Source of the DNA: IDS-8 sp040902105
Lineage (GTDB): Bacteria; Pseudomonadota; Gammaproteobacteria; Steroidobacterales; Woeseiaceae
Length of the DNA: 64,000 bases
NCBI GenBank assembly: GCA_040902105.1
Contig: JBBDXW010000050.1
Location: forward strand, 1 to 64,000
Direction: 5' to 3'
The position numbers were made by a program, and so were the translations under genes. Positions 15,764-24,056 of this stretch are shown here, piece after piece (the first letter of the stretch is position 1; every line of letters begins with the position of its first letter). Under the pieces are notes generated by a model that searched no databases, was not told where the DNA came from, and saw only the letters and a program-made list of their open reading frames with translations.

Positions 15764-16399
15764 ATGGACCTGCTTGTCGACGAAAGCATTGACCAGTACG
15801 CATTTCGCAACACCACGGCGGAGCCGGAATTATTGCAGTTGCTTGCGGACAGGACGTATCGGGAGATGGAAGACTCGCAAATGCTGACAGGGCGGGTGGA
15901 AGGCCGTTTATTGAAGTTGATCGTGCAACTTTGCCAGCCGAAATTCATTCTGGAGGTCGGCACGTTTACCGGTTACTCTGCCCTGTCGATGGCCGAAGGC
16001 CTGGGCGAAGATGGAAGAATCGTCACCTGCGACATCGATCCCGTCGCGCTGGAAGTGGCCAAGGCGGCGTTCGATGCGAGTCCGGTCGGCCACAAAATCG
16101 AAATCCGCCTGGGGCCTGCCCTGGATACGATTCGCAGCCTGGAGCGGGAAATCGACCTGTCGTTTATCGATGCCGACAAGGAACGCTATCCCGCTTACTA
16201 CGAAGAAATCGTAAGGCGCACGCGGCCGGGCGGACTGCTTATTTTTGATAACATGCTCTGGTCGGGCAAGGTCGTGGACCCGCAGGACGATATCACGCGA
16301 GCGATCGCGACACTGAACGAAACCGTCAGCCGCGACGAGCGGGTCGAAAACGTATTGCTGACGGTCCGGGACGGCATTCAATTGGTCAGGAAACGGTAA
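15764..16399 (+). CDS. SAM-dependent O-methyltransferase (caffeoyl-CoA OMT type)
   Basis: 211 residues from the ATG at 15764. The SAM-binding block ILEVGTFTGYSALSMAEGL, the VTCDIDP strand and the metal-binding SFIDADKERYPAYYE and LIFDNMLWSGKV motifs identify the class I, divalent-cation-dependent O-methyltransferase family (COMT/YrrM-like). Such enzymes methylate catechol-like hydroxyls in small molecules. The gene stands alone between permease debris and the TerC gene, so the substrate cannot be inferred. Confidence 0.9.
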   Translation: MDLLVDESIDQYAFRNTTAEPELLQLLADRTYREMEDSQMLTGRVEGRLLKLIVQLCQPKFILEVGTFTGYSALSMAEGLGEDGRIVTCDIDPVALEVAKAAFDASPVGHKIEIRLGPALDTIRSLEREIDLSFIDADKERYPAYYEEIVRRTRPGGLLIFDNMLWSGKVVDPQDDITRAIATLNETVSRDERVENVLLTVRDGIQLVRKR

Positions 16400-16492
16400 T
16401 CCGGGAAACGCTGCGGTCGCATTCATTCGAGCCGGTTCGCAAGGCCGCATGTATGATTCCGATTCCCCGGTCTGGAAATATCTAAAGAGAAT

Positions 16493-17431
16493 ATGGACGA
16501 TATCCCGGATTGGGCGTGGATCGGCTTTGCCGTCACGCTTTTCGTACTGCTCGCGATCGATCTCTACAGCCACCGGGGTGCGCATCAGCGGTCGCGCCGC
16601 GCCGATATCGTATGGAGCGCGGTCTGGGTTTCCGTCGGCTTAAGCTTCACGTTTTTCGTCTGGGCGTTGATGGGCCGCGATGCGGCCGGGGAATATCTCG
16701 CCGCCTATCTGATCGAGGAGAGCCTGAGTCTCGACAACCTGTTCGTCTTCCTGCTGATTTTCCAGACGCTCCGGATACCGCTGGAGAACCAGCGCCGGGC
16801 ACTGTTGTGGGGTATCGCGGGCGCCCTGGTATTCCGCGCGATTTTTATCTTTGTCGGTGTTGCCGCGATGGAACGCTGGCAGTGGATACAATACCTGTTC
16901 GGCGCACTGCTGTTTTTCGCGGCCTACCGTGCGTTGCGCGAGCCCCAGGACGAGGTAGTCGAGAATCGGCTGGTCACCTGGCTGTCCCGCCATTTGCCGA
17001 TGAGCACCGACAGGAACACTCAAAAGCTCTTCGTGCGGGAAAACGGCAAACTGCTCATCACCCCGTTGCTGGTCGCGATTATCGGACTTGAGTTAAGCGA
17101 CATCCTGTTTGCCATTGACTCCGTGCCTGCCGCACTTTCGGTAACCCGCCGCGAATTTCTCGTGTACAGCTCCAACGCATTCGCAATCCTCGGCCTGCGC
17201 TCGCTGTACGTGGTGCTGGTCGCGTCCCTGGAGAAGGTGCGTTACCTGCACTACGGTCTGGCCGCTGTCCTCCTGTTTGCCGGCTTCAAGCTGCTGACGC
17301 ACGACTGGCTTCCGGTTGCTCCGCTGCTGTCGGTCGGCATCATCGTAGCGATACTTGCGGTGACGATCGTAGTCAGCCTGCGCGTGGCTCCGGAAGGTCG
17401 GCCGTCGTCCGGCGAGGAGCGAGAACCGTAA
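16493..17431 (+). CDS. TerC-family integral membrane protein
   Basis: 312 residues with about eight to nine hydrophobic helices and the TerC/Alx signatures ESLSLDNLFVFLLIF and ELSDILFAIDSVPAAL, whose acidic intramembrane residues are thought to handle metal ions. The group (Alx, TerC) is tied to manganese export and metallation of secreted proteins or tellurite resistance. The C-terminal tail (PSSGEEREP) is polar. No partner gene is adjacent. Confidence 0.92.
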   Translation: MDDIPDWAWIGFAVTLFVLLAIDLYSHRGAHQRSRRADIVWSAVWVSVGLSFTFFVWALMGRDAAGEYLAAYLIEESLSLDNLFVFLLIFQTLRIPLENQRRALLWGIAGALVFRAIFIFVGVAAMERWQWIQYLFGALLFFAAYRALREPQDEVVENRLVTWLSRHLPMSTDRNTQKLFVRENGKLLITPLLVAIIGLELSDILFAIDSVPAALSVTRREFLVYSSNAFAILGLRSLYVVLVASLEKVRYLHYGLAAVLLFAGFKLLTHDWLPVAPLLSVGIIVAILAVTIVVSLRVAPEGRPSSGEEREP

Positions 17432-17453
17432 GGATCGGCGCCCGTGACCGGGG

Positions 17454-17474
17454 GACGATCATTCAGTGATCGTC
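17454..17474. terminator. Possible bidirectional hairpin between convergent genes
   Basis: GACGATCA-TTCAG-TGATCGTC forms a perfect 8-bp stem between the end of the TerC gene and the overlapping end of the CHRD gene. There is no T-tract, so intrinsic termination is uncertain. Confidence 0.3.
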
Positions 17475-18020
17475 GTCCCTGTGGTCCTTCCCGTCCAGCA
17501 CTTGCCCGCGGATTTCGCCGGCCGGGAAGACGTCGCTGTGAACGTTTGCGTAGATCAGACCGTCACGAATAGCAAACGCCAAAGCAGCAATATTGTTGAC
17601 GGGTCTCCCGACCGTCTCCAGGCAATCAGCTCCCGTGAAGTCGGCGTTCGTCAGCGTGCCGCGAATCCGTTTCCCGTCAAATTCGAGCGGGCCGGGACTC
17701 ACCAGCCCGAAAACTATCGAGCCGTTCTGGCCCGGCCGGCCGCAATGGAAATGCGCCGCGGCGAACGTGCCCGTTAGCCCGTTAACGGTCAGATTTACGC
17801 TGACTCTTGTGAAGGCCTTGTCGAAATGCGCGCGAAACCTGCCGCTTGCACCGCTATCCGTTCCGCCGGGTACAAAGACATCGCCATCGAACACAGCCTC
17901 CTGGGCGCCGGACAGGTTCGCCTCGAAATCCTGGTCGCCGGCGTACGCCAGGCCGGCTACGGCCAACGCCGGGAGACAAAACGAGCCTAAAACGGTCCGG
18001 GAACTGAATAACCTGCTCAT
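17463..18020 (-). CDS. Secreted CHRD domain protein
   Basis: 185 residues with a Sec signal peptide (hydrophobic core LGSFCLPALAVAGLAYA, cleavage near residue 27). The mature protein is a single CHRD domain: FEANLSGAQEA, AHFHCGRPGQNG, and the closing ANVHSDVFPAGEIRGQV, where the histidines are the domain hallmark. CHRD domains occur in chordin and many bacterial secreted proteins of unknown role. A strong GCAGGAGG ribosome site lies upstream. The acidic/histidine tail DGKDHRDDDH may bind metal (inference). Confidence 0.88.
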   Translation of the reverse strand: MSRLFSSRTVLGSFCLPALAVAGLAYAGDQDFEANLSGAQEAVFDGDVFVPGGTDSGASGRFRAHFDKAFTRVSVNLTVNGLTGTFAAAHFHCGRPGQNGSIVFGLVSPGPLEFDGKRIRGTLTNADFTGADCLETVGRPVNNIAALAFAIRDGLIYANVHSDVFPAGEIRGQVLDGKDHRDDDH

Positions 18021-18181
18021 GCGTAACCTCCTGCCGCCTCCTGCCTTTCAGCGGCTGTAGCTGTTTAGTCGATACCATCTAAGCATAGTAGAAGATTCGC
18101 GCGCCTGCGTGCGGAAACGTCCCCCGGCCGGCACGACAGCCCTTATTCTTTTTTGACCTATACTCGGTAGAGAGGCGAGGA

Positions 18182-18853
18182 ATGACCGACAAGGACAAGT
18201 GGATGGAGGAATCGGACGTTCTGTCCATTTTTCCTACGCATGTCTGGAAAATTCAGTTGACGCCCGGACACCGTCAAAGAATAAGTTCCGGCATTCTCCA
18301 GGTCATCAACGAATTGAACCCGGATTTTGGCGGGATTCCGCCCGGTGGATCGTGGCAGTCGGCGCAGCATCTGCACCATCGCGAACAGCTTGCAGATCTC
18401 AGTTCATGCATTCATCGTACGGCGCAGACCGTACTTCGATTCTTGAGAGTCGGAACGAACGCGATTGAAATCACAGCTTGCTGGGCAAATGTAAACGCAA
18501 AAGGTACGGCCCATGCGATTCATAGCCACCCGAACAATTTCCTGAGTGGCATTTACTATGTTCAGACACATCCGGGAGCGGATTCGGTTAACTTTCACGA
18601 TCCAAGACCGCAAACCGGAATCATCAGGCCTCCAGTGACGGAACTCACTTCGCAGAATACGGACCAGGTGGTGGTAACGGTAAGCGACGGGACGCTTCTC
18701 ATGTTTCCATCCTGGCTTGCGCATTCGGTTGCACCCAACAAGAGTGACAAGCTGAGAATCAGCACCAGTTTTAATATGATGTTTTCTCTTTATGCGGAGC
18801 AGTTAAGCAAGCCGTTGTGGAAATCTGCCGTTGACCCGGCCGCAAGCACGTAA
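18182..18853 (+). CDS. Putative 2-oxoglutarate/Fe(II) oxygenase, TIGR02466-like
   Basis: 223 residues opening with IFPTHVWKIQL, as in the TIGR02466 group. The core shows HSHPNNFLSGIYYVQ, NFHDPRP, LLMFPSWLAHSV and the RISTSFN ending, which together give the histidine/aspartate iron site and the arginine expected for 2OG binding. Members are cytosolic and mostly uncharacterised, some linked to phage or to protein and small-molecule hydroxylation. Codon use looks less GC-rich than the neighbours (many AAC, ATT, TCG mixes), hinting at separate origin. It ends just before an insertion-sequence footprint. Confidence 0.8.
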   Translation: MTDKDKWMEESDVLSIFPTHVWKIQLTPGHRQRISSGILQVINELNPDFGGIPPGGSWQSAQHLHHREQLADLSSCIHRTAQTVLRFLRVGTNAIEITACWANVNAKGTAHAIHSHPNNFLSGIYYVQTHPGADSVNFHDPRPQTGIIRPPVTELTSQNTDQVVVTVSDGTLLMFPSWLAHSVAPNKSDKLRISTSFNMMFSLYAEQLSKPLWKSAVDPAAST

Positions 18854-18876
18854 GGGACCGGCAAAAGCGGCCCGGG

Positions 18877-18928
18877 CTAGGAGTCTGCGCGGTAGAAATA
18901 TTCCTNNNNNNNNNNCGCAGACTCCTAG
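18877..18928. mobile_element. Footprint of an insertion sequence collapsed at an assembly gap
   Basis: A perfect inverted repeat, CTAGGAGTCTGCG on the left and CGCAGACTCCTAG on the right, flanks the ten Ns at 18906-18915. GAGTCTGCG would be the element tip and CTAG a 4-base palindromic target copied on each side. The unassembled element between them would explain the gap. The right CTAG provides the stop codon of the S9 peptidase gene, so insertion was exactly at its end. The transposase family cannot be determined because the interior is missing. Confidence 0.6.
18906..18915. other. Assembly gap (10 N)
   Basis: Ten undetermined bases, a scaffold join of unknown true length. It lies between the inverted repeats of the insertion-sequence footprint. 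Confidence 0.98.
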
Positions 18929-20856
18929 AGGTGCTCCTCGACGAAGTCCGCGATCGCGCGCAATGCCGCGATACGGGTTTCGCCGCACGACAGATAGTGA
19001 TCCTCGCCGTCCAGGCGAACCAGAGTGACGGGCTTCTTCGCGCGCTTCAGCGCCTTCTCCATGCGCGTGCTCTGGTTTAACGGTACGACAGCATCGTCCC
19101 TGCCGTGCAGCAGCAGCACCGGTACGCGGAACGCACCGGCATGGCCGGCCGGCGAGATGGCCTCAAGGGCCGCACGCTCTGCGGTTTCCGAACCGAACTG
19201 ATTCTGCCAGTAGTCGACAACCCAGTGGTTCGAGCCATAACGGCCACGAGCTTCACTCAGCATTTCCGGCAGGTCGCTGACGCCGTTGACCGAGGCGATG
19301 CATTGGTAGTCGAACGGCGAAAACGCACCCGCCGCCAGTGCGGCGTAACCGCCGTAACTGATGCCGACCATGCACACGCGCTGCGGGTCCACGATGCCCT
19401 CGTCTATCAGCGACTGCACACCGTCGTCGAGATCGGTCGACATCTTCCTGCCCCACTCGCCGTAACCGGCGCGGCGCAGCGCTCCACCGAAGCCGCTCGA
19501 GCCGCGGAACTGCGGCTGCAGCACGGCATGCCCGCGGCTGGCGAAATATTGCACGAGCCAGTCGAAGCCGAAGCGGTCGTAGCTCTCCGGTCCGCCGTGA
19601 GGGAACACGACGAGAGAGGCCCTGCCCGACTCCAGCACTTCTGCCTTTGCCGTCAAGAGCGCCGGAATCGTCAGCCCGTCACGGGCCTCGTACTCGAAGA
19701 TCCCTGTCGGTACGACGGCTTCCGGCGGAATGTCCGGGCGGCTGGTCGAGAGGAACCGCGGCTCGGCAGCATCCCTGCTCACCAGCATGTAAATACCGGA
19801 ATTCCAGCCGCCGCTCAGTTCGAACAGCAGGGTGCCGAAGTCAGGCGTCCAGCTGACGAGAGAGGCTGCCGTGCCGTCGACCGAACTCTGGATTGCTGTG
19901 ACGCGACGTTCGAGTTCGCTGTCCAGAAATCCGTAACTCGGCAGGAAGCCGCTATATTCGACGCCATGCACCAGTCGATCGAGGCCGACGAGCGGCCGCT
20001 CGGCGCTGACACCCTCCCGCCCGAAGATCTGTTCTCGCGCGTCGCCGTCGCCGAGATCGATTGCATGGTACGACGCGAAGCCGGTGTCGTCGCTGATGGC
20101 CGTCAACACGATCGCTCTCCTGTCCGGTGTCAATCCGGTCAGGCCGAGCGGCTGTTCCGTTCGGTATTCGTGAAGTAGTTCGCGCTTGTTGCCGTCACGC
20201 ACGTAAAGCCTGTGGATGTCCCTGCTGTCGTTCATTTCCGCCTGGACCAGCGGGTTGCCCTCATCATCGACGAACCAGTCGATGGTATTTACCGTCCCCT
20301 TGTTGATGACCCGGTCGGTGTTGCGTTCGAGATCGACCTTGAGAATGCCGTAGCGCGGCATGCCGCCATCGTCCCCGCCGAGAAACGCCGGCATGTACAG
20401 GTACTTGCGATCGCCGCTGTGGCCGATGATCCTGCCGAGCCCGGTCTGGTGCGGGTAGATTTCTCGCGATCGTGTCAGTAGCTGCCGTACCTCGCCGCTT
20501 TTCACGTTGAAGACAAAAGCGCCGCTGAACTCGTGGATCCGCCGGTAACGGAATAGTCGATGGGCTTCCGATGCGAAGAGGATGACATGATCGTCATCGA
20601 TGAACGTAATCCAGCGCGGGTTCGTCGCCGACACGTCGACCCCGCCCAGGAAGCGATTGTCCGTAAGGTCATGCACCGCCAGCACGTCCATCTTGTCATC
20701 GCTGCGGCGGAAGGCGACGCGCGTGCCGCTCGGCGACAACGCCATCGACGAGATCGTCGGAAGCTTGCCGTAGGCTTCGAGCGGAATCTCGTCGGCCACT
20801 GAGGCGGTCAGCCACAGCACTGCCAGAAGGCCGGTACCCCAAACCCGTCCTGTCAT
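18925..20856 (-). CDS. Secreted S9-family prolyl oligopeptidase-like peptidase
   Basis: 643 residues: a signal peptide (GLLAVLWLTASVADE), an N-terminal beta-propeller region to about residue 390, and a C-terminal alpha/beta-hydrolase domain. The catalytic triad is visible as Ser500 in GISYGGYAAL, Asp588 in HGRDDAVVP and His620 in GEDHYLS. FPHGGPESYDRFGFD marks the acylaminoacyl/dipeptidyl peptidase branch. It should cleave short peptides in the periplasm. The stop codon lies inside the CTAG of the insertion-sequence footprint, yet the VEEHL ending is normal, so the gene is intact. Confidence 0.93.
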   Translation of the reverse strand: MTGRVWGTGLLAVLWLTASVADEIPLEAYGKLPTISSMALSPSGTRVAFRRSDDKMDVLAVHDLTDNRFLGGVDVSATNPRWITFIDDDHVILFASEAHRLFRYRRIHEFSGAFVFNVKSGEVRQLLTRSREIYPHQTGLGRIIGHSGDRKYLYMPAFLGGDDGGMPRYGILKVDLERNTDRVINKGTVNTIDWFVDDEGNPLVQAEMNDSRDIHRLYVRDGNKRELLHEYRTEQPLGLTGLTPDRRAIVLTAISDDTGFASYHAIDLGDGDAREQIFGREGVSAERPLVGLDRLVHGVEYSGFLPSYGFLDSELERRVTAIQSSVDGTAASLVSWTPDFGTLLFELSGGWNSGIYMLVSRDAAEPRFLSTSRPDIPPEAVVPTGIFEYEARDGLTIPALLTAKAEVLESGRASLVVFPHGGPESYDRFGFDWLVQYFASRGHAVLQPQFRGSSGFGGALRRAGYGEWGRKMSTDLDDGVQSLIDEGIVDPQRVCMVGISYGGYAALAAGAFSPFDYQCIASVNGVSDLPEMLSEARGRYGSNHWVVDYWQNQFGSETAERAALEAISPAGHAGAFRVPVLLLHGRDDAVVPLNQSTRMEKALKRAKKPVTLVRLDGEDHYLSCGETRIAALRAIADFVEEHL

Positions 20857-20991
20857 CCTTGTTCCCGGTCGTTATTGGCTCCCGGCAACGATGGTTCCAC
20901 ATCTACAGTGCAACAATCCAGTCTATTGTGACCGGATAGCGCCTGTTGAGTGGCATATACTGCGTTCAAACACGCCGATCGAGGGTACAGA

Positions 20992-21942
20992 ATGACGCAC
21001 GCAAGCATGAAATCGAAACTGCTGAGTATCGGCCAGGCCGCTGTCCTGGCAGTCACGCTTACCGCCTGCAATGAATCGCCGCCGGAGCCGGCCGCCATCG
21101 ACCCACCGTCGGAGCCGGCCGCTGATGACAGCGACGCCCGGCTCCAGCCGGGCGATCATGCGTGGACGACTGCAGACGGCAATCGGATGCCTTACGTCGT
21201 TGCGGGCGAGGGCGACGTCACCGTCCTGCTGGTGCACTGCTGGATGTGCGACCGCTCGTTCTGGTCGGCGCAGGTCCCGGTTCTGGCCGAGCAATACCGG
21301 ACGATTGCGCTCGACCTGCCGGGTCACGGCGAAGCCACATCCGAGCGCGACGCGTGGACCGTCTCTCAGTATGGCGACGATGTTGCCGGGTTGATCGAGG
21401 GCTTGAACCTGACCGATGTCGTGCTCGTCGGTCATTCCATGGGCGGGCCGGTGTCGCTGCGTGCCGCTGCCCTGAGCGGCGGCCGGGTACACGGAATCGT
21501 CGCGGTCGACACCCTTCACGACGCCGAGTTCGAGTTCTCCGGCGAACAGATGGAGACGTTCATGACGGCGTTCGAGGCCGACTTCGTCGGAACCTGCGGC
21601 TCATTCGTGCAGCAAATGTTCCCCGAAGAAGGCGTCGAGCAAATCGTAAACAAGGTGCGTGAAACCGGCTGTCGCGAGGAGAGCAGCGCAATCGGCTCAG
21701 CGCTGATGAGAAACTTCGGCGACATCGACATGCCGCGCTGGTTCTCCGAGGCAGGCGTGCCCATCCGCGCCGTCAATGCCGCGACCCCGAACCCGACGCA
21801 AATCGAGACGAACCGCAAATACGCCGACTTCGACGCGGTGCTGATGGAGGACGTCGGGCACTATCCGCACATGACGCGCCCGGAGCAGTTCAACCCGCTG
21901 CTGCTCGACGCAATTGCGGAGATTCTGCACGAGGCGCCGTAG
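20992..21942 (+). CDS. Alpha/beta-hydrolase lipoprotein
   Basis: 316 residues from the ATG at 20992. The N-terminus is a lipoprotein signal ending in a lipobox (TLTAC), followed by a Pro/Glu-rich linker. The hydrolase core has LLVHCWMCDRSFW, IALDLPGHGEA, the nucleophile elbow GHSMGG and a late GHYPHM histidine. The substrate is unknown. It is divergent from the S9 peptidase, with about 130 bases of shared upstream region. An in-frame ATG at 20950 is possible but lengthens the signal unnaturally. Confidence 0.86.
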   Translation: MTHASMKSKLLSIGQAAVLAVTLTACNESPPEPAAIDPPSEPAADDSDARLQPGDHAWTTADGNRMPYVVAGEGDVTVLLVHCWMCDRSFWSAQVPVLAEQYRTIALDLPGHGEATSERDAWTVSQYGDDVAGLIEGLNLTDVVLVGHSMGGPVSLRAAALSGGRVHGIVAVDTLHDAEFEFSGEQMETFMTAFEADFVGTCGSFVQQMFPEEGVEQIVNKVRETGCREESSAIGSALMRNFGDIDMPRWFSEAGVPIRAVNAATPNPTQIETNRKYADFDAVLMEDVGHYPHMTRPEQFNPLLLDAIAEILHEAP

Positions 21943-21950
21943 GTCACGCC

Positions 21951-22016
21951 TGTTGGAGCCCGCGAGAGCGGGCGATTCCCGCTCCGTTTATTCGCCCGTT
22001 GTCACGGGCTCCAACA
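21951..22016. repeat. REP/BIME-like inverted pair, TGTTGGAGCCCGC type
   Basis: TGTTGGAGCCCGCGAGAGCG at the left and its inverted partner ending CGGGCTCCAACA at the right, 66 bases overall, lie between convergent genes. A near-identical 66-base unit occurs at 44281-44346. Each half contains its own GC hairpin. Such paired REPs typically sit at gene ends and depend on RAYT transposases encoded elsewhere. Confidence 0.8.
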
Positions 22017-22677
22017 AGCCATGCCCCGCGTCGAGGCGTTGCTTGAGTTCGGCGACTTCCGCTTCGAGCCTGGCGACGCGGTCTGCCAGGTCGGAGGTAT
22101 CAACGCGCTCGCGGGGTGTCCTGGCCGTGGTCGCCTGCGCTTGCACTTCGAGTCGCTGCAGGTCGACCTGGCCGGAAAACAGGTGCATGTACTCCGCGTC
22201 TTTTCTTCCCGGGGTGCGCGGCAGTTTCGCTACCAGCGGATCGTTCTCCCTCTCGATGAGTCGGGTTAATGCGTCCACGACAGCGGCGTTGTCGGCGAAG
22301 GAATGGAGGCGCCCGCTGTGCGCTCGGAGCTCCCCGGGTGTCTGTGCGCCGCGCAATAACAGCAGGCAAACGATGGCGAACTGGGGCGGGTCGAACTGAT
22401 AATCGCTGAAACGCGTGTTGCAGAAGCGTTGTACGTACTTCTCCACCCTGCTCTTGAAATTTTCATCGATGCGTACGAGATGTTTTGCATCCAGATCGCG
22501 GACGGTGCGTTGGACTACACCCTGCTGTAGCGACATCACAGGGTTGCGGCCTGACTTCTGGTTGCATGCGTTGGTCAGCGCATTGAGCGTCAACGGATAT
22601 TGATCCGGCGTGATAACGGATTTCTCCATCAGGCAGCCGATCACGCGGGCTTCGTTGGCGGTCAGGTGCACGGGCAT
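21988..22677 (-). CDS. yceH: YceH/DUF480 family protein
   Basis: 229 residues with the conserved YceH start LTANEARVIGCLMEKSVITPDQYPLTLNAL and N-Q-K-S-x-R-P motif (NQKSGRNPVM), two winged-helix-like halves, and a C-terminal coiled coil (RVARLEAEVAELKQRL). Function is not established in the family. The final ~10 residues (GLLEPVTTGE) and the stop codon are encoded by the REP half-element that overlaps the gene's end, so the native C-terminus was apparently replaced. Confidence 0.9.
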   Translation of the reverse strand: MPVHLTANEARVIGCLMEKSVITPDQYPLTLNALTNACNQKSGRNPVMSLQQGVVQRTVRDLDAKHLVRIDENFKSRVEKYVQRFCNTRFSDYQFDPPQFAIVCLLLLRGAQTPGELRAHSGRLHSFADNAAVVDALTRLIERENDPLVAKLPRTPGRKDAEYMHLFSGQVDLQRLEVQAQATTARTPRERVDTSDLADRVARLEAEVAELKQRLDAGHGLLEPVTTGE

Positions 22678-22843
22678 CGGCCAAAGCTATCGAGTTGACT
22701 GGCAAATTGCCAATGTTGGTCAACGCTTTCCCCGGCGGTGTCCCGGGGGCTTGTCTCGACGGCCATTTAGTGCGATTTTGTCTGAGTATTTGCGGGCGCG
22801 ACCGGGGGCGGCCGGACGATTTAGGTCATGGACTCTAATAATC

Positions 22844-23983
22844 TTGAGAAATCAATTACTTACTCCGACTCTGGTTCTCGGTATGAGCCTGGTGAGTTCA
22901 TTGGCGCCGGCCGCTGAGGCAACCCGCATGGCCTTCGGCAAGCTCGACGACGGTACGCGGGTCGAGGCCGTTGAATTGTCGAACGCTCACGGTGTGACGG
23001 CGCGGATTATCGCTCTGGGGGCTTCGATTCAGTCGTTGTCAGTTCCCGATCGTGATGGCAAGAGTGCGGACATCGTTCTCGGCTATGCGAGTGCGGCGGA
23101 ATACCTGGCGAACCCCCAGTACTTCGGGGCGACGGTGGGGCGCTACGCAAATCGTATCGCGGAGGGTCGGTTCACGCTCGATGGCCAGCGCTTTGAGCTC
23201 GAACCGAACGATGGCTCAAACCACCTTCATGGCGGGCTGCAAGGCCTCGACAAGGTTGTGTGGCAGATCGAATCGGTCACTGGCGGATCGCCGGCTCGCG
23301 TTTTGCTGACCCATGTCAGTCCGGATGGCGCTGGCGGCTATCCCGGTAGACTCGACATCAGCGCGGTCTATTCATTGAACGATCGGAACGAACTCACCGT
23401 CGAGTATCGCGCGACCACCGACAAACCGACGATCGTGAATATTACGAACCACAGTTATTTCAACCTGACGGGCGAGTCGGGGAATGTCGATGTCATGGAC
23501 CATCGGCTGACGCTGTTCGCCGATCGCTACACCCCCGTCGACGCCGCTTTGATCCCAACCGGCGAGCGCCGCGATGTGACCGGCACGGCTTTCGATTTTC
23601 GCACGCCGCAGGCGATAGGTCGGCGCATTCGCGACGGACGCGACGCCCAAATTCGCTTCGGCCGCGGTTATGATCACAACTTCGTCCTGGAGGATACGGC
23701 GGGGACACTGCGTGCTGCAGCAAGAATCGAAGATCCGCAATCGGGCCGTATCATGGAGCTGCTGGCGACCGCCCCGGGTGTACAGTTTTACTCTGGCAAC
23801 TTCCTGGACGGCACGACCGTTGGAAAGAGCGGCCGGGTCTATCGACAGGGCGATGCCCTGTGCCTGGAGCCGCAGGTTTTTCCCGACTCGCCGAATCATC
23901 CGGGCTTTCCTGCGGCGCGTCTCGATCCCGGCGAGACTTACGTGAACACCATGGTCTACCGGTTCTCGACCGCCAGTCCCTAG
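22844..23983 (+). CDS. galM: Exported aldose 1-epimerase (mutarotase)
   Basis: About 379 residues. The start at a TTG gives a clean signal peptide ([24 protein letters not shown]), so the enzyme should be periplasmic; ribosome site is weak and an ATG at 22883 is an alternative. The mutarotase motifs are present: [18 protein letters not shown] with the substrate histidine, NHSYFNLTG with the catalytic-base region, and the glutamate-containing [18 protein letters not shown]. It interconverts anomers of aldoses; here L-arabinose released by the neighbouring arabinofuranosidases is a likely substrate. The next gene begins about 70 bases later on the same strand. Confidence 0.9.
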   Translation: MRNQLLTPTLVLGMSLVSSLAPAAEATRMAFGKLDDGTRVEAVELSNAHGVTARIIALGASIQSLSVPDRDGKSADIVLGYASAAEYLANPQYFGATVGRYANRIAEGRFTLDGQRFELEPNDGSNHLHGGLQGLDKVVWQIESVTGGSPARVLLTHVSPDGAGGYPGRLDISAVYSLNDRNELTVEYRATTDKPTIVNITNHSYFNLTGESGNVDVMDHRLTLFADRYTPVDAALIPTGERRDVTGTAFDFRTPQAIGRRIRDGRDAQIRFGRGYDHNFVLEDTAGTLRAAARIEDPQSGRIMELLATAPGVQFYSGNFLDGTTVGKSGRVYRQGDALCLEPQVFPDSPNHPGFPAARLDPGETYVNTMVYRFSTASP

Positions 23984-24056
23984 TGCACCCCGTCGCAAAA
24001 AAATCGACCATTCTCGCGGCCCCTTGTCGCGCCTGGCGGCGTTGTCTGAACCCCCT

